This document shows, piece by piece, positions 52,887-64,000 of a DNA stretch of 64,000 nt. The notes beneath the pieces were generated by a model that saw only the letters and a program-made list of their open reading frames with translations, ran no database searches and was not told the DNA's origin. The DNA lies in NCBI GenBank assembly GCA_010093485.1, contig MU001497.1:1675031-1739030 (forward strand), given 5' to 3'. Each line of letters starts with the position of its first letter. The stretch's first letter is position 1. A program made the position numbers and the translations under genes. This DNA comes from Karstenula rhodostoma CBS 690.94. Its lineage: Eukaryota > Ascomycota > Dothideomycetes > Pleosporales > Didymosphaeriaceae.

Positions 52887-54605
52887 ATGAGACACGTTAT
52901 TGCCTTAGCAATTGGACTGCAATTCGCAGCAGCCGACTGGCAGTACAAGTCGCGCCCTGATTTAGCACCTCCCCGCTTGAACATCACGATTCCAGCTGCC
53001 AAGAGTGTCGAAAAGGGATATCTCTTCGTAGCCCCATTTGCCGGTTATCCCGACACTGCGACCGAACAGCATGGCCCTAGACAGGCTGGTCCGTACATCT
53101 TCCGAGATGATGGTGACCTAGTTTGGTCAGGTTATGGGATATATTCCATCTGGGCGACCAACTTTCAGGCCACAAAGTGGAAAGGCCAAGATGTCTTGTT
53201 CGGTTTCGAAGGCGACCACAATGCGGGCTATGGGCATGGCCACGGACATACCACGTGAGTTGAGAGGTTGTATAGGCTCAATATACCAACGTCGACTAAC
53301 TTTATACTAGCATCCTGGATCAGCACTACGAGACTATTCGCGAGTTGCGCGCTGGGAATCACAAGTTGACCGATAAACACGAATTTCATGTTGTCAGCGA
53401 TAACACTGCGGTCATCCAGATCTATCAACCCATTCCGCAGAATCTGACGGCTTACGGCGCAAGCGAGGAGCAGCAGTGGATAGTGAATGCGATATTCCAG
53501 GAGCTCGACATCACCACAGGAGAACTGCTCTTTGAGTGGGCTAGTCTTGATCATGTCACTCCAGAGGGTAGGGGAAGCCAGCGCTGGTGAATTCAATTGT
53601 TACTAACCTTTCGCAGAAGCCATCTTGCCGATCAACCCGGGCCAAGCTGGTTCAGGCTACAACTCCTCTGACGCTTGGGACTACTTCCACATCAACAGTG
53701 TTGACAAGAATTCTGAGGGTGATTACATCATATCTGCGCGTGACGCATGCTCTATTCACAAAATCGATGGAAAAGATGGCTCTATCATCTGGCGACTGGA
53801 CGGTAAAAACTCCTCCTTTACTTTGGGGCAGAACGTCACGTTCTGCTTTCAACACCATGCTCGATTCCATCCACAGTTGAAAAACGAAGACGAGGGAAAG
53901 AGCATTGAGTATATCTCTCTATATGACAACTCTGCGCATGGCACTGAAGATGGACGTGGTAAAGAGGTCGCTACCGCCCCGACCAGTAGCGGAAAAATCA
54001 TCAAGCTGGACACGGAAGCTTGGACTGCTGAGCTAGTTCAAGGTTTCTATCCGCCTGACAATCTTCGTTCGAAGTCGCAGGGCTCGACGCAACTTCTACC
54101 AAACGGCAATGTCATCGTCAACTGGGGCTCTGAGGGTGCTTTGACTGAGTACGAGGCGAAGGGTAGCATTCTCTTCCATACGTACATGGACTCCGGTTAC
54201 CTCGGTCTTGGTGTCGAGAATTACCGTGGGTTCCGCTTCAATTGGACAGGTCTGCCCAATGAAGAGCCTGCTATCGTGTCTCTCCAGAATGATGAAGGCA
54301 CTGTTGTCCATGTCTCGTGGAATGGGGACACGGAAACGAAGACATGGCGATTCTTTGCTGTGGCTGGCAAGTACGGTCGGAAGCATTTCCTGGGAGAGGT
54401 TCCCCGCAAGTCTTTCGAGACTAGCTTCAAGGTACCCGGAAAGCAAGTTCACCACGTTGGTGCGGAAGCTCTGGACGCTAGAGGAAAGGTTCTAAGAATC
54501 ACCCGCGTGGCCAAGCTGCAGCCTGAGATCTCGCCCGCGATGAAGAGCAAGGCAATTCCGCCAATGGGGCTGCGGACCCAGAGTCAGGCTTGGATGGAGC
54601 TATGA
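52887..54605 (+). CDS. Secreted arylsulfotransferase-family protein
   Basis: Member of the fungal arylsulfotransferase (ASST) family, a beta-propeller related to bacterial enzymes that move sulfate between phenols; activity of the fungal proteins is mostly untested. The ATG at 52887 gives the signal peptide MRHVIALAIGLQFAAA. Exon 1 contains FVAPFAGYPDTATEQHGPRQ and GPYIFRDDGDLVWSGYG. An intron (about 53254-53311) joins to ILDQHYETIRELRAGN; a second (about 53567-53616) joins LDHVTPE to AILPINPGQAGSG. The central block has WDYFHINSVDKNSEGDYIIS, GSIIWRLDGKNSSF, FCFQHHARFHPQ and GSTQLLPNGNVIVNWGSEG, all family landmarks including the conserved His pair. About 535 aa. No membrane anchor is seen at the C-terminus. 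Confidence 0.88.
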
Positions 54606-55279
54606 TGAGGCTCGAAAACTTGACTCGAGGTGGATCAGCTGCTTTGACGACTTTTCCTATCGCCAACACGTCGCACGAGCACATGATCGATATTGTTGTG
54701 GCTATGAGGCTGGAGGTCTTTTGCTTGGAACATTGGGTTCCTAACCCTCAAACGCACCGCCACACTCTTTAGGTATAATTGTTATAGTATATACATTCTT
54801 TTACTCCAAGCCATTGGGGATTCCAGGAGAACGTTTTGGTGTGTCGAGAGTTAGTCTTCATCGGGCTAGCCACCATGCCCGCGACATCGGAAACCATGCT
54901 TACTGAGGATATGCACCCTCTATAGACCTCGCGTCAATTCTTCCTTCTCGCCCCAAACTTCTTTCCATCATCAGTTCGTCCCAGAAACCGGGGTTCCGAC
55001 AGACCTCGGTTCTATTGCATTAGCTGGTCGGTGCGGCCTCTCGGTCGCCCACGCGTTAGCCGTTAACTTCTGCCGCTCCGGGGCACGGCCAGGATAATCC
55101 ACCAATTCGATTGCTTCGTGACTGTGGAGTCCCCGCAGCTACTGTCTTACGACTTCGTCATATTCTGCTAGTACTTGCACTATAACCTAGATCGGAGTAT
55201 AGCTCCGCAATGGGGTCGGTGAAATTGCACAACAAAATGGCGTGCACAGCCAGTCTTGAGCAGCTGCGCGATCGCTACA
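54606..55279. other. Intergenic promoter region of the beta-galactosidase
   Basis: About 670 bp without a supported coding frame. It should contain the sulfotransferase 3' end and the GH35 promoter. Confidence 0.4.
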
Positions 55280-58200
55280 ATGAAACTCCTCAGTAGCATT
55301 ACGGCTTTAGCCCTCCTAGATTCGCTCGTGTCTTCTGGTGTACATGCGCAAGCAGATACACCGAGTCAATACCCGCTTCACGACAATGGCTTGAACAAGG
55401 TAGTCCAATGGGACCACTATAGCTTCAAGGTCAACGGCCAGCGCCTGTTTGTCTATTCGGGAGAACTGCATTACTGGAGAATTCCCGTCCCCGAAGTTTG
55501 GGATGATCTTTTGGAAAAGATCAAGGCAGCGGGATTTACAGCTTGTGAGTGTTTCAGATCACAGATGTTGCTATAGTCTAGTCTGATTTTTCAAAAGTTG
55601 CTTTCTATGGCAATTGGGCCTGGCACAGCGCTAGTAACCAAACTCTGGACTTCGAGACTGGGGCTCACAACTTCGAGCGGCTACTCGAGACTGCGAAGCG
55701 AGTCGGTCTGTATGTGATTGTCCGTCCAGGACCATACGTCAATGCCGAAACAAATGCGGGTGGCTTTCCTCTCTGGTTGACCACCGGAGCGTACGGAGAG
55801 CTTCGCGACGACGATCCTCGTTATACCGCTGCTTGGAAGCCGTACTTCTCCAAATTCTCCGAGATCACCAGCAAACATCTAGTCACGAACGGTGGCAACG
55901 CCATAGTATATCAGATCGAAAACGAGTACGGTGAACAATGGGAAAACGTCAAAACGAAGACTCTGAATGCGGCAGCCGGCCGTTATATGCAGTCGCTCGA
56001 AGACACTGCCCGCGAGCACGGAATCGACGTGCCTTTGATTGCGAATGATCCCAACCTGAACACCAAGAGCTGGTCGGAAGACTTTGCTCCAAATGCAACT
56101 GGCAATGTTGACGTCGCAGGCCTGGACAGCTACCCATCATGTTGGAGCTGCAACCTGGACGAGTGCACGGGAACCAACGGCAAATATGTTCCATACCAAG
56201 TAATCAACTATTACGACCACTTCCAGGACGTCAGCCCGACGCAACCAAGCTTCTTCCCAGAATTCCAGGGAGGATCCTACAATCCCTGGGGTGGCCCCGA
56301 GGGTGGATGTCCAGCTGATATCGGAGCAGACTTTGCTAATTTGTAAGATATTATCTTGGGGATACAATAATAACGAACACTAACCAGATACCAGGTTCTA
56401 CCGCAACTTGATTTCTCAACGCGTTACAGCCATATCGCTTTACATGATGTAAGTTGGCTTATGCAGATCACATGACATCACAGCTCACTGTTCAACTAGG
56501 TACGGCGGCACTAACTGGGGCGCTCTCGCTTGCCCCGTTGTCGCTACCAGCTACGATTATTCCAGCCCAATTAGCGAAAACCGACACATCGACAGCAAGT
56601 ACTACGAGACAAAGAACCTCGCCTTGTTCACCCGGGTCGCAAAAGATCTCACAGTGACCAACCGGGTCGCAAACAGCACCTCCTACTCTGATAACGCAGC
56701 CGTTGCGACTAGTGAGCTTCGCAACCCTCACACAAATGGTGCTTTCTACGTCACAATTCATTCAACGTCGTCTTCTGGTACACGGGAGTCGTTCAAGCTC
56801 AACGTCAACACATCCATCGGGAAATTAACGATTCCGCAGCACGCTGAATCGATCGTGCTCAATGGTCATCAGTCCAAGATCATAGTGACCGACTTTAGCA
56901 TCGGCAAGCAAAAGTTGACATACTCTACCGCAGAGGTACTCACGTATGCTGTGATCGACGGACACCCTACGGTTGTTCTGTGGGTTCCGACTGGAGAGGC
57001 AGCGGAGTTCCACGTCAAGGGTGCGCGCAAGGGCTCGGTCCAGACTGCTAATGGATCGAAGGCAAAATTCTACACAGATCGCCAGGGTGTTACCGCAAGT
57101 TTCAGCGCAGTCAGTGGCAAGACTGTTCTGCAGTTCGATAACCATGTCAAGGTTGTGGTCGTCGATAGGCCGACGGCATACCTCTTCTGGGCGCCTAACC
57201 TCTCCGATGACCCGACCGGACCTGTCGACAAGTCTGGTAAGATTTACCTGTCTTCTCATTAGCGTGCATTCAAGCTGATTACGCCGCAGTGCTCGTGCAG
57301 GGACCATATCTGGTTCGGGATGTGACCTCTGATGGCAGCACATTGGAGTTTACAGGCGATGAATCGAACGCGACCGCGATCGAAGTCTTCGCTTCAAAGC
57401 ATTACCAATCAGTGACATGGAACGGAAACAAGGTCAAGGTTTCGAAGACCTCGTACGGTAGTCTCAAGGGAAGCATTGGTTTTTCCAAAACCACCATCAA
57501 GCTCCCGTCTCTAGCTTCCTGGAAAGCCCGCGACAGTCTTCCCGAAAAGCTGGCAAGCTACAACGATTCCGGCCCAGCCTGGGTGGACGCGAACCATCAA
57601 ACCACGTCGAACCCCACCAAGCCAGCAACCCTGCCTGTGCTCTACGTCGACGATTATGGCTTCCACAACAGCTTCCACCTCTTCCGTGGCTACTTCGACG
57701 GATCTGCCACAGGCGTGAACCTTACCTTGCAGGGTGGTATGGCCTTCGGCTTCTCCGCCTGGTTGAACGGCAAGCTCGTCGGATCCTACATCGGCAACTC
57801 TACAGTCGGCAAGACCAGCCTCGTTCTTCCTTTTGCAAACGCCACGCTCAACAGCAACGGTTCCAACGTCCTCCTCGTGGCCCAAGACAACACGGGCCAC
57901 GACCTTCGCGATGGCGCGACCGACCCGCGCGGCATCCTCGGCGCATCCCTCCAGGGCGGCGCCTCCTTCACCAAGTGGAAGATCGCAGGCGAAGTAAACG
58001 GTGAGAGGCAACTGATCGACCCCGTGCGCGGCCCATTGAGCGAAGGCGGCCTCACCGCCGAGCGTCTAGGCTGGCATCTCCCCGGCTTCGACGACTCTGC
58101 TTGGAACGCTAGCTCGCCTTCCACAGGCTTCTCAGGAGCGGGTATCCACTTCTACCGCACGGTTGTGCCGCTCAACGTCCCCAAGGGCGTCGACGCCGCG

Positions 58201-58506
58201 TTCTCGTTCGTCTTCAACGCGCCGGCATCGAAGGCCATCCGTGTGCAGCTTTTCGTCAATGGATACCAGTATGGGCGGTTCAATCCGTCCGTCGGGAACG
58301 AGGTGCGCTTCCCGGTGCCGCCCGGTGTGCTCAACTACGCGGGTGATAATGCTATCGGTGTCAGTATCTGGGCGCAGACAGAGGAGGGTGGAAAGGTTGA
58401 CGTGAAGCTCGAGCAGGACTATGTTTTGGAGAGCAGCTGGAGTCCGAGATTCGATGGAGATTATCTGAGACCTGGGTGGACGGAAGAGCGGTTGAAGTAC
58501 GCGTAG
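55280..58506 (+). CDS. GH35 beta-galactosidase, secreted
   Basis: Extracellular beta-galactosidase of glycoside hydrolase family 35, releasing terminal galactose from plant polysaccharides or galactosides. The start at 55280 gives the signal peptide [20 protein letters not shown]. Exon 1 has [20 protein letters not shown] and [20 protein letters not shown]; an intron joins, in frame, [11 protein letters not shown]. Exon 2 holds [20 protein letters not shown], the acid/base Glu in [10 protein letters not shown] and the nucleophile Glu in [10 protein letters not shown]. Introns near 56345, 56446 and 57237 lead on to [20 protein letters not shown] and the beta-sandwich domains. The last exon, from about 57289, carries the C-terminal jelly-roll domains to 58506. 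About 1,000 aa, the usual size for Aspergillus LacA-type enzymes. Both catalytic residues are intact. Confidence 0.94.
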
Positions 58507-59016
58507 ACGGCTGATAACGTGGCAAGTGGTTGGTAGTATAATCTATGCTAACTAATCCGGCAACCCATGCTATGCACATTGCAACGGTGTTGATGTACGT
58601 GAGTTGTTGACCGTCGCCCAATACCTTAGCGTTGGTGGCTGATATCAGCATCAAGAACAGGTAACCCCGCGCGGGCCGGACTACCTAGAGACGTAACAAA
58701 TTCCAGAAAAAGTACAATGTGCGTACGGTTCCGCACTAAAAGGACAATGTAGACCAAGAAAAGTCTTTGCCGGTGTAAAAAAAAAAAAAACAAGAACTGG
58801 AACGAAAACGACCGACTAACGCCAGCAGCTCCCGCAACCCTGTAGTAGGGGTGACGCAGGCACGGTAGCGCATTTTTGAAATGTCATTTTCTGGTTTGTT
58901 GTTCGTTTTGAACTCGAAGCCGTGCGAATAAGAGGTTGAGGACCATGTATTACCCCATATTCCAGACCAGACAAGGCGATGCTCCAACCTTCTCCCTAGC
59001 TCTGCAACAACCAACC
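58507..59016. other. Convergent 3' spacer
   Basis: Between the GH35 gene (+) and the F-box-like gene (-). It includes a 14-nt A run at 58777-58790. Nothing else is recognised. Confidence 0.45.
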
Positions 59017-60222
59017 CTATAGTATATAGTGGGGTATGTAATGCAGCCTGCTAAGGATCTTCCAAGCAACGGATTGAGAGCGGTGCTGCCAGATCAGCCT
59101 GTATCGCGCCTGCTGCTTGACGGCCTCCATGCGCTCTTTGGAGAAGCCGTACCCATTCATGTTGAGACCACCGGACAAGTCCCCATAAATATCCGCGAAG
59201 AGGTCGTCCAACTGTCTCGTAGTCTTGCACTCCGTCATGCGATGGATGATGATGGCCGAGACCTCCGTCTCGCCCTCTTGCAAGGCAGCCAGTATCGACA
59301 CACCCAGAAGAATGCAGTCGCCCTCGTGTGCAGGCGCCGTACCAGCGTTGACCGGCGCCATAACAGCGCTGAGTGTCCTCGCCAGGATACCACACGCAGC
59401 TGATGTTGGGTCTAAGTCGGGGCGGTGTAGGACGGCTGCCTCGATGTATGGTCGCAGCGGGATGTGCTGGAGTTTGCTGCCCAGCTCGGCGAAGATGAAA
59501 TCGAACATGACGCGGTCGGTCGTGATGGCGAAGCTGAGGATTTCGTGCGTGAAAGCGAGCTCCCACTGTGCTGGCACACGTATTGACAGCAGGGTCCGCA
59601 CTTTTTCCATTATGAAGGGAACGCCGGAATGCCAGCATTGGAGGAGGAGATAGAGAGCCAGGGAAATCGTAGCATTATGATATACAACGTGAAACAGCCG
59701 GTCGTACATCTGGAGCCCCGAGCGCATTTTTTGGTCTTGTTGGAACAGAACCCAGTGATAGTGGTAGAAACGAGGGTCAAATATCCATAGTTGCACGTGG
59801 TCCACGTGCCAGCGTAGATTGCGTTCCCGCTTAGACACGGTTGCGTCATCGGTATCGGTCAGTGAGACGTTGTGCTCTATCAGGTCGCGCTCGTGAGTAC
59901 GGTGGACGATAGTTGAGAAGGCCGACGGGCGACCGCGGGCGTGTTCATCCACGGCGAAGTGCAGGTATTCACACTTAATTCGGTCGGACAGGGCGCCGAA
60001 GGTATTGTCGCGGGTCTTGATTTCATGGCTTATGCGTCCGTTTCGAATGGCTACGCGAATGACCTGGACGTCGAAGAGCCCTGTGTACTTTTAGCCATGG
60101 TCCGCCGATGACCGAGGACACTTACTGTTGACCAATCGTAGATCAAAAAGTTTCTCTACCGACAGGGTATTTCCCACCATCTCCAAGACGGAGTAAGTGA
60201 TCTCGGGTGGGAGGGTCTCCAT
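59017..60222 (-). CDS. F-box-like protein of unknown target
   Basis: Two exons. Exon 1 starts at 60222 and reads METLPPEITYSVLEMVGN then LSVEKLFDLRLVN, a degenerate F-box (LPPEI...L..LRLV). A short intron (GTAAGT donor, CACAG acceptor, about 60125-60080) joins in phase RLFDVQVIRVAIRNGRIS. The rest is helical, with DEHARGRPSAFSTIVHR, LRWHVDHVQLWIFDPRFY, YDRLFHVVYHNATISLALY and VMFDFIFAELGSKLQHIPL. It ends LHYIPHYIL. About 385 aa. F-box proteins recruit substrates to SCF ubiquitin ligases; the target cannot be told, and the body is not a recognisable LRR or WD40 domain. Such lineage-specific F-box proteins are common in Dothideomycetes. Confidence 0.68.
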
Positions 60223-61397
60223 GTTGGCTTGTGTTGTCTGCGTGCTTAGTTAGAGTCTGCTGAGTGGGGGTAGCGCGCGGTGCAGGGCAGATTTGAGTCG
60301 AAGGTAGAGAGAGCAGAGAAACCCGGCTTGGCCAGCGTGCTTTTAAGTGCGAGTGCTTGCAGATGTGAAAGTCAACGCTGATGCCAAGCTTTCAATCATG
60401 TGACCAGCCGTTTCACTGCGCTAGCCAAGCTGTCGCCTATGGTGACCACATCCAGTCACCCGGTCGATATTGCTGCTCAAAATTTCGTTATACGTTAGAG
60501 GTTTAATGCCCTGATGGAAAAAAGCTGCACATGTAATTAAGGCTCGATTATCGTCTCAGGCCCTACCTAAGCTATCACTTTCTCTTCTGCACCGCTGGAA
60601 GGCCAGACGTCGCGAGCTGCAGTCATTCATACCGTCCTAATCCATACAACTTCCCGACTCTTAGTATATATATGCCACAAAATGCGAATACTGACAACAT
60701 CTTCTCAATCCTTTTTACAGGCGGTAGAAAAAAGACTCACTATCACAAGGACGACGTGACGCGTATCCGAGCCACCTAATCAATAACACCCCATTGCTTT
60801 ACCACGACACACACCAAAACATCATCAATCCAAAAGCCAAGCTTCGAATCTGGTCCTGCCCTTCCAACCAAAGGCCTCAGACGTGCATCTTCTATCCAGC
60901 ATCGCCTAAGTAGAGTGCGCTTACATACGCAACCACCACATCCCCACTATTGCCAGGAAGCCCACACAAGCCTCGCAGTCACCCCTTTACGCCCTGCTGC
61001 GCGGCATCCAGCTGGAGAAAGCCGTCCGCGCAGCTGCCCGAAGTACAGGCAAGCGAGTCCCTGCGGCGTGGCGTGCTTCGGGCACCCGACGCCGTCGCTT
61101 GCGCCGCGGGGGGTCTGTCTGCGCGTGCTGGGGCGGCTCTCTGCGCAGAAGGTGGAGGTGAAGGTCCGGTCGGGATCGTGAGAAAATGATTGGAATATTG
61201 CGAGGTTAGGGGTACCGGGGCGATGATGCGTAGGGTGTATCATAGTTGAGTTGAGTGTGGGGGGAATGGGAAAGGAAGGGGGAGGATGGATGGTTGGTAT
61301 GGATGGATGGATAGTACTAGATTGTAACACCTACATGGCGGGGGATGCTAGAGGTAAAAGGAATGTTTCTAGGTGTCCTATCCTAACCTGACCTGCC
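60223..61397. other. Intergenic stretch, no gene seen
   Basis: About 1.2 kb with the F-box gene promoter at one end and the arabinanase 3' end at the other. Frames at 60915-61190 are compositional and show no motif. Confidence 0.45.
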
Positions 61398-62495
61398 TTA
61401 CTCCACCACCTCAGGCCACCCGGAAGAAAAGTCGAGCCAGTTATATCCAAACCGGAAGTCGTTGTACGTCCCATCTGCTTTATTCACTGTTGCACGTCAG
61501 CTCACACCCACAGCACTCCTGCGTCTCAATAACTCACCATACATATAGTACAGCGCGACGCGATCGACATCGGGATCGTGCGCTAACCCCTGCCCGCCCG
61601 GCGCATACACATCGCCGTGACTCCCCAGGACCAACGACCCCCCGTTCTCCGTCAGACAGTTCCGTCCATCCTTATCCGTGAACGGACCCGTCACGCTCCC
61701 CGCCCTACACACCATGATCTTGTACTCGTCCCCGGGCGCCTCGAGACCCTCCTGGCTCTGCGGCGTGTTGCAGCACGCGCCCGAGGAGAAGAAGAGGTAG
61801 AAGTACTTGTGGCCGTTGACGTTGGGCAGCCACCACATGAAGGCGCCCTCCATGATGGAGGGATACGTCTGCGGCACGGAGGGGTACGACGTGTTCCTCG
61901 CGATGTGGACGGGTGCCTCGCCGCTCCACTTCAACAGGTTGGACGTCAGCGACGTCTGGAAGAGGTGTTCCCAAGAGGATCCAAAGTTGAGGTACGGCGT
62001 GCAGGTGGCGCACTCGCGGAAGAAGTTCGCGTCGATGCGGTTGTAGCGGGGGTCGGCTGGCAGGCCGATGCTGCCGTGGTCGGTCCAGTTGCCCGGCTCA
62101 CCCGTGATGCTCGTCGCGACGCCGATGGCCGAGTTCTGCGAGCCGATGGTCGACACGCTGTAGTGGCAGTAGAACTGGCCGTTGCTGAAAAACACATTGG
62201 GTGCCCACAGCCGCTGGTCGGGGTCGAGATCTATCACCGAGCCGCCGGGGAGCATGGCGCCGGCTTCGCCGCTTTTGCTAACCCAGGGCCCGCTGAGCGA
62301 CGGTGCGGTTGCGATGCGCAGGTTGCCTTCGGTGGTGAAGCGCAGCCAGGTGCCATCGTCGCGACGGAGGACTGCAGGGTCGCGGATTGTTCCTGTGCAT
62401 AGGCCCGAGCAGATGGGGTCGGGGACGGCAGCTGTCGTCGTTGCCAGCGCGAGCAGAGACAGGATGGCGGTAGGAAGGCGATTCATGTTGGACAT
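61398..62495 (-). CDS. GH43 endo-arabinanase-like secreted hydrolase
   Basis: Glycoside hydrolase family 43, most like endo-1,5-alpha-L-arabinosidases acting on pectin arabinan. The start at 62495 (MSNMNRLPTAILSLLALATT) gives a good signal peptide; a second ATG nine bases on would serve equally. A longer open frame to 62765 is not used, as it has no signal or domain. Blade 1 has GTIRDPAVLRRDDGTWLRF with the base Asp, LWAPNVFFSNGQFYCHYS follows, then RIDANFFRECATC with the pKa-setting Asp, and YPSIMEGAFMWWLPN with the acid Glu. An intron after LYYMY (GTGAGT donor, AAAGCAG acceptor) joins DGTYNDFRFGYNWLDF and ends GWPEVVE. About 340 aa, single five-bladed domain, catalytic triad complete. Confidence 0.9.
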
Positions 62496-62856
62496 CTTGA
62501 GTCCCATCGCGTTCGTCGAGGTGGGTTTTCGCAACCGCTCATGCAGGGCGTCATCCGTTACCTTAAGTACATGGGGTACGGAATTCGAGCCAGGCCGTAA
62601 ATGGTGAACAAGTTGGCCGTTGTGATGATCCACTTTTCTATTAATGTCAGAGCTGCTGGAGGGGCGGAAAGCACGTTGCGTTGGGCAAACCCTGCGATTT
62701 TCCATTGGTAGCCAATGATCTGCATACAAGCCTTGGGGTTCAAGCTTTAGGCTTATGCACGACACCTTGAAGAGTAAAAGCTTGCAAACATGTCGCGGTG
62801 ATTACAAGTCACAGGAAGGTCCGTTTGGAAACGATTGGACTGTGTGACATACGGCG

Positions 62857-62902
62857 GTAAATACTCCGTTGGTGTGGGCGTAAATACTCCGGTGGTGTGG
62901 CA
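62857..62902. repeat. 23-bp tandem duplication
   Basis: Two adjacent copies starting GTAAATACTCC, differing at a few positions (GTTGGTGTGG versus GGTGGTGTGG). It lies about 360 bp upstream of the arabinanase start, so it could carry duplicated factor sites. Confidence 0.75.
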
Positions 62903-63015
62903 GTAAAACATACGATGGGCGGTCCTGTGGGGGCCGCATTGGATGCGCGAAACACCACTAGTACCGCTGCTTAAACAGTTAACAGCTGGAAGAGGAGCCG
63001 TCTCGCAGCGGCGGT

Positions 63016-63121
63016 CCGTCGTACATTGTTCCTTTCCTGCGACAGCCAAAGGGAATCCAAGTACCCTACCGTCGTACATTGTTCCTTTCCTGCGACAGCC
63101 AAAGGGAATCCAAGTACCCTA
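63016..63121. repeat. 53-bp perfect tandem duplication
   Basis: Two head-to-tail copies starting CCGTCGTACATTGTTCC and ending AATCCAAGTACCCTA, with no mismatch that I can see. The absence of divergence points to a recent event or an assembly artefact. Confidence 0.9.
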
Positions 63122-63248
63122 TCAACGTAAGCTGGTTCAACAAGGATCGCCGAAGTCCTCCAGGCGCGAATGTAAATGGCTGTTGCATTACTACCAGATG
63201 TGTATTAGATTGTTTCTTTCTTCCTAGTTATGGTCAAAGCTCTCCGCG

Positions 63249-64000
63249 TCAGTTATCCGTCGAATGCTCGCCTTCCCAATCCGTCAAATTCTGCACCTGG
63301 ACCCCTGCACAACGTCAGCGTTTCACTCCCATAGCCTCGATTTCCACTTACCCCAACCCTCCAATTCCGCAATTGCACTGGCCTTGTCTTCGGCCGAAAA
63401 GCTCTCCGTCGCATCTTCAATGAGAATAACCTCGTAGCCGAGCTTGATGCCGTCGATGGACGTGCCTCGCACGCATGCGGACGTGATTAAGCCGGTGATT
63501 ACTATCGTGCTGATACTGTGCAGCGACAATTCCGAGTTGAGTGTCGTGAAGCGGTGGTACTGGTTGTCTGCGAAGGCAGAGTACGAATCCACGCTGTGGT
63601 CTTGGGCTTTCTTGATGTAGTGCACGGGTGCGCGGTAGCCTTCGAGGTCCCACAGCCGAGACTGCACTCCGTTTTCGAGCTGCGCACCCCACGTACCGGG
63701 TACGCAGTGATCGGCGTAAAGGCTTTGGTTTTCCGTCTTCAGCGGCGTCTCGACAAACGGGATCTGAACACTGCCACCGGGCTGCGATTTAGGATGGGCC
63801 GATGCAAAGGAAACGTGACCTTTAGGGTGCCAGTCTTGCGACGCTACAATAAATGGCCAGTCATGGTCGTCAAGCAGTTTGTACACCTTTGGCAAAATGG
63901 CCGGTGCGCGGGGGTTGTTGAGCGAGCCGTTGATGAAGTCGTTCTGGATGTCGATGAGGACCAAAGCGGTACCCTTGTGCAGACTGGGTGAATACTGCCA
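63249..64000 (-). CDS. Nicotinamidase-like isochorismatase-fold hydrolase (5' end outside window)
   Basis: Cysteine hydrolase of the isochorismatase superfamily, closest to nicotinamidase/pyrazinamidase, which turns nicotinamide to nicotinic acid for NAD salvage. The reading enters from the window edge as SPSLHKGTALVLIDIQNDFI, with the catalytic Asp. The metal site is in VASQDWHPKGHVSFASAHP; then VPGTWGAQL, the Lys-containing IKKAQDHSVDSYSAFAD and the nucleophile Cys in GLITSACVRGTSIDG. A short intron after ELEGW (GTAAGT donor, TGCAG acceptor) joins GVQVQNLTDWEGEHSTDN, with the stop at 63249-63251. All catalytic parts are present. The true start codon lies beyond base 64000; only a few residues should be missing. 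Confidence 0.88.

Larger units (their letters stand above)
62496..63248. other. Intergenic stretch with two tandem duplications
   Basis: About 750 bp between two minus-strand genes: the arabinanase promoter and the 3' end of the nicotinamidase-like gene. It carries a 23-bp and a 53-bp two-copy repeat, listed separately. No coding frame is supported. Confidence 0.45.

Noticed and set aside
51856..58506. Secondary-metabolite gene cluster
   Set aside because: Apart from one UstYa-like protein there is no backbone synthase, precursor peptide, P450, peptidase or pathway regulator; the MFS gene is 2.6 kb away on the other strand and of vacuolar amino-acid type.
61617..62402. 261-codon plus-strand frame opposite the GH43 gene
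   Set aside because: Antisense shadow of a GC-rich exon; the minus-strand GH43 catalytic motifs are unambiguous.

Overview
The window looks like nuclear DNA of a filamentous ascomycete fungus, probably a Dothideomycete. Genes lie on both strands, each with its own promoter. Most introns are 45-80 nt with GTAAGT/GTATGT-like donors and CTAAC-like branch points. The families are typical of such fungi: a STAND-type N-terminal domain protein, DUF1996, a UstYa-like protein, fungal arylsulfotransferase, HSP12, GH76, GH35 and GH43. The class-level placement is inference; no rRNA or marker gene is present.

Layout. 0.5-4.2 kb: meiotic SPO22/ZIP4 (+). 6.6-8.5 kb: triple KH RNA-binding protein (-). 9.4-12.3 kb: GYP5-type Rab GAP (-). 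14.2-15.0 kb: broken gene remnant (+). 15.3-17.2 kb: a small IFI6/ISG12-like membrane protein (+) facing acyl-protein thioesterase (-). 17.6-19.2 kb: HhH-GPD DNA glycosylase (+). 20.1-23.0 kb: DUF1996 secreted protein (+) facing a GH76 mannanase (-). 25.0-28.3 kb: HSP12 (+), WBP11-like splicing factor (-) and an unrecognised conserved protein (+). 28.6-32.3 kb: STAND/ankyrin-type protein (+). 34.5-39.0 kb: a low-complexity protein with a PP1-docking-like motif (-) divergent from a Y-family polymerase iota (+). 39.8-41.6 kb: sphingosine-1-phosphate lyase (+). 42.2-45.8 kb: a methyltransferase-like membrane protein and, 33 nt downstream, a protein with a Thr/Gln/Glu/Pro repeat tail (+). 46.4 kb: tRNA-Phe. 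46.8-47.5 kb: an unrecognised, possibly broken gene (-). 47.6-49.3 kb: MFS transporter (-). 51.9-58.5 kb: UstYa-like protein, arylsulfotransferase and GH35 beta-galactosidase (+). 59.0-60.2 kb: F-box-like protein (-). 61.4-62.5 kb: GH43 arabinanase (-). 63.2 kb to the edge: nicotinamidase-like hydrolase (-, 5' end missing).

Most genes are independent housekeeping genes. GH76, GH35, GH43 and DUF1996 form a loose set of secreted, carbohydrate-related proteins, but they are not a co-regulated block by layout. The UstYa-like gene lacks a peptide precursor, peptidase or synthase nearby, so no biosynthetic cluster is claimed.

The most unusual structures are: the tRNA-Phe gene, which has its normal anticodon-loop intron and a second 54-nt insertion in the variable loop with spliceosomal-looking ends; a 6-nt microexon that supplies the catalytic aspartate of the iota-type polymerase, together with a 513-nt intron in the same gene; and a three-copy dispersed intergenic repeat (about 20.0, 25.8 and 32.6 kb) whose two best copies encode the same short peptide reading.
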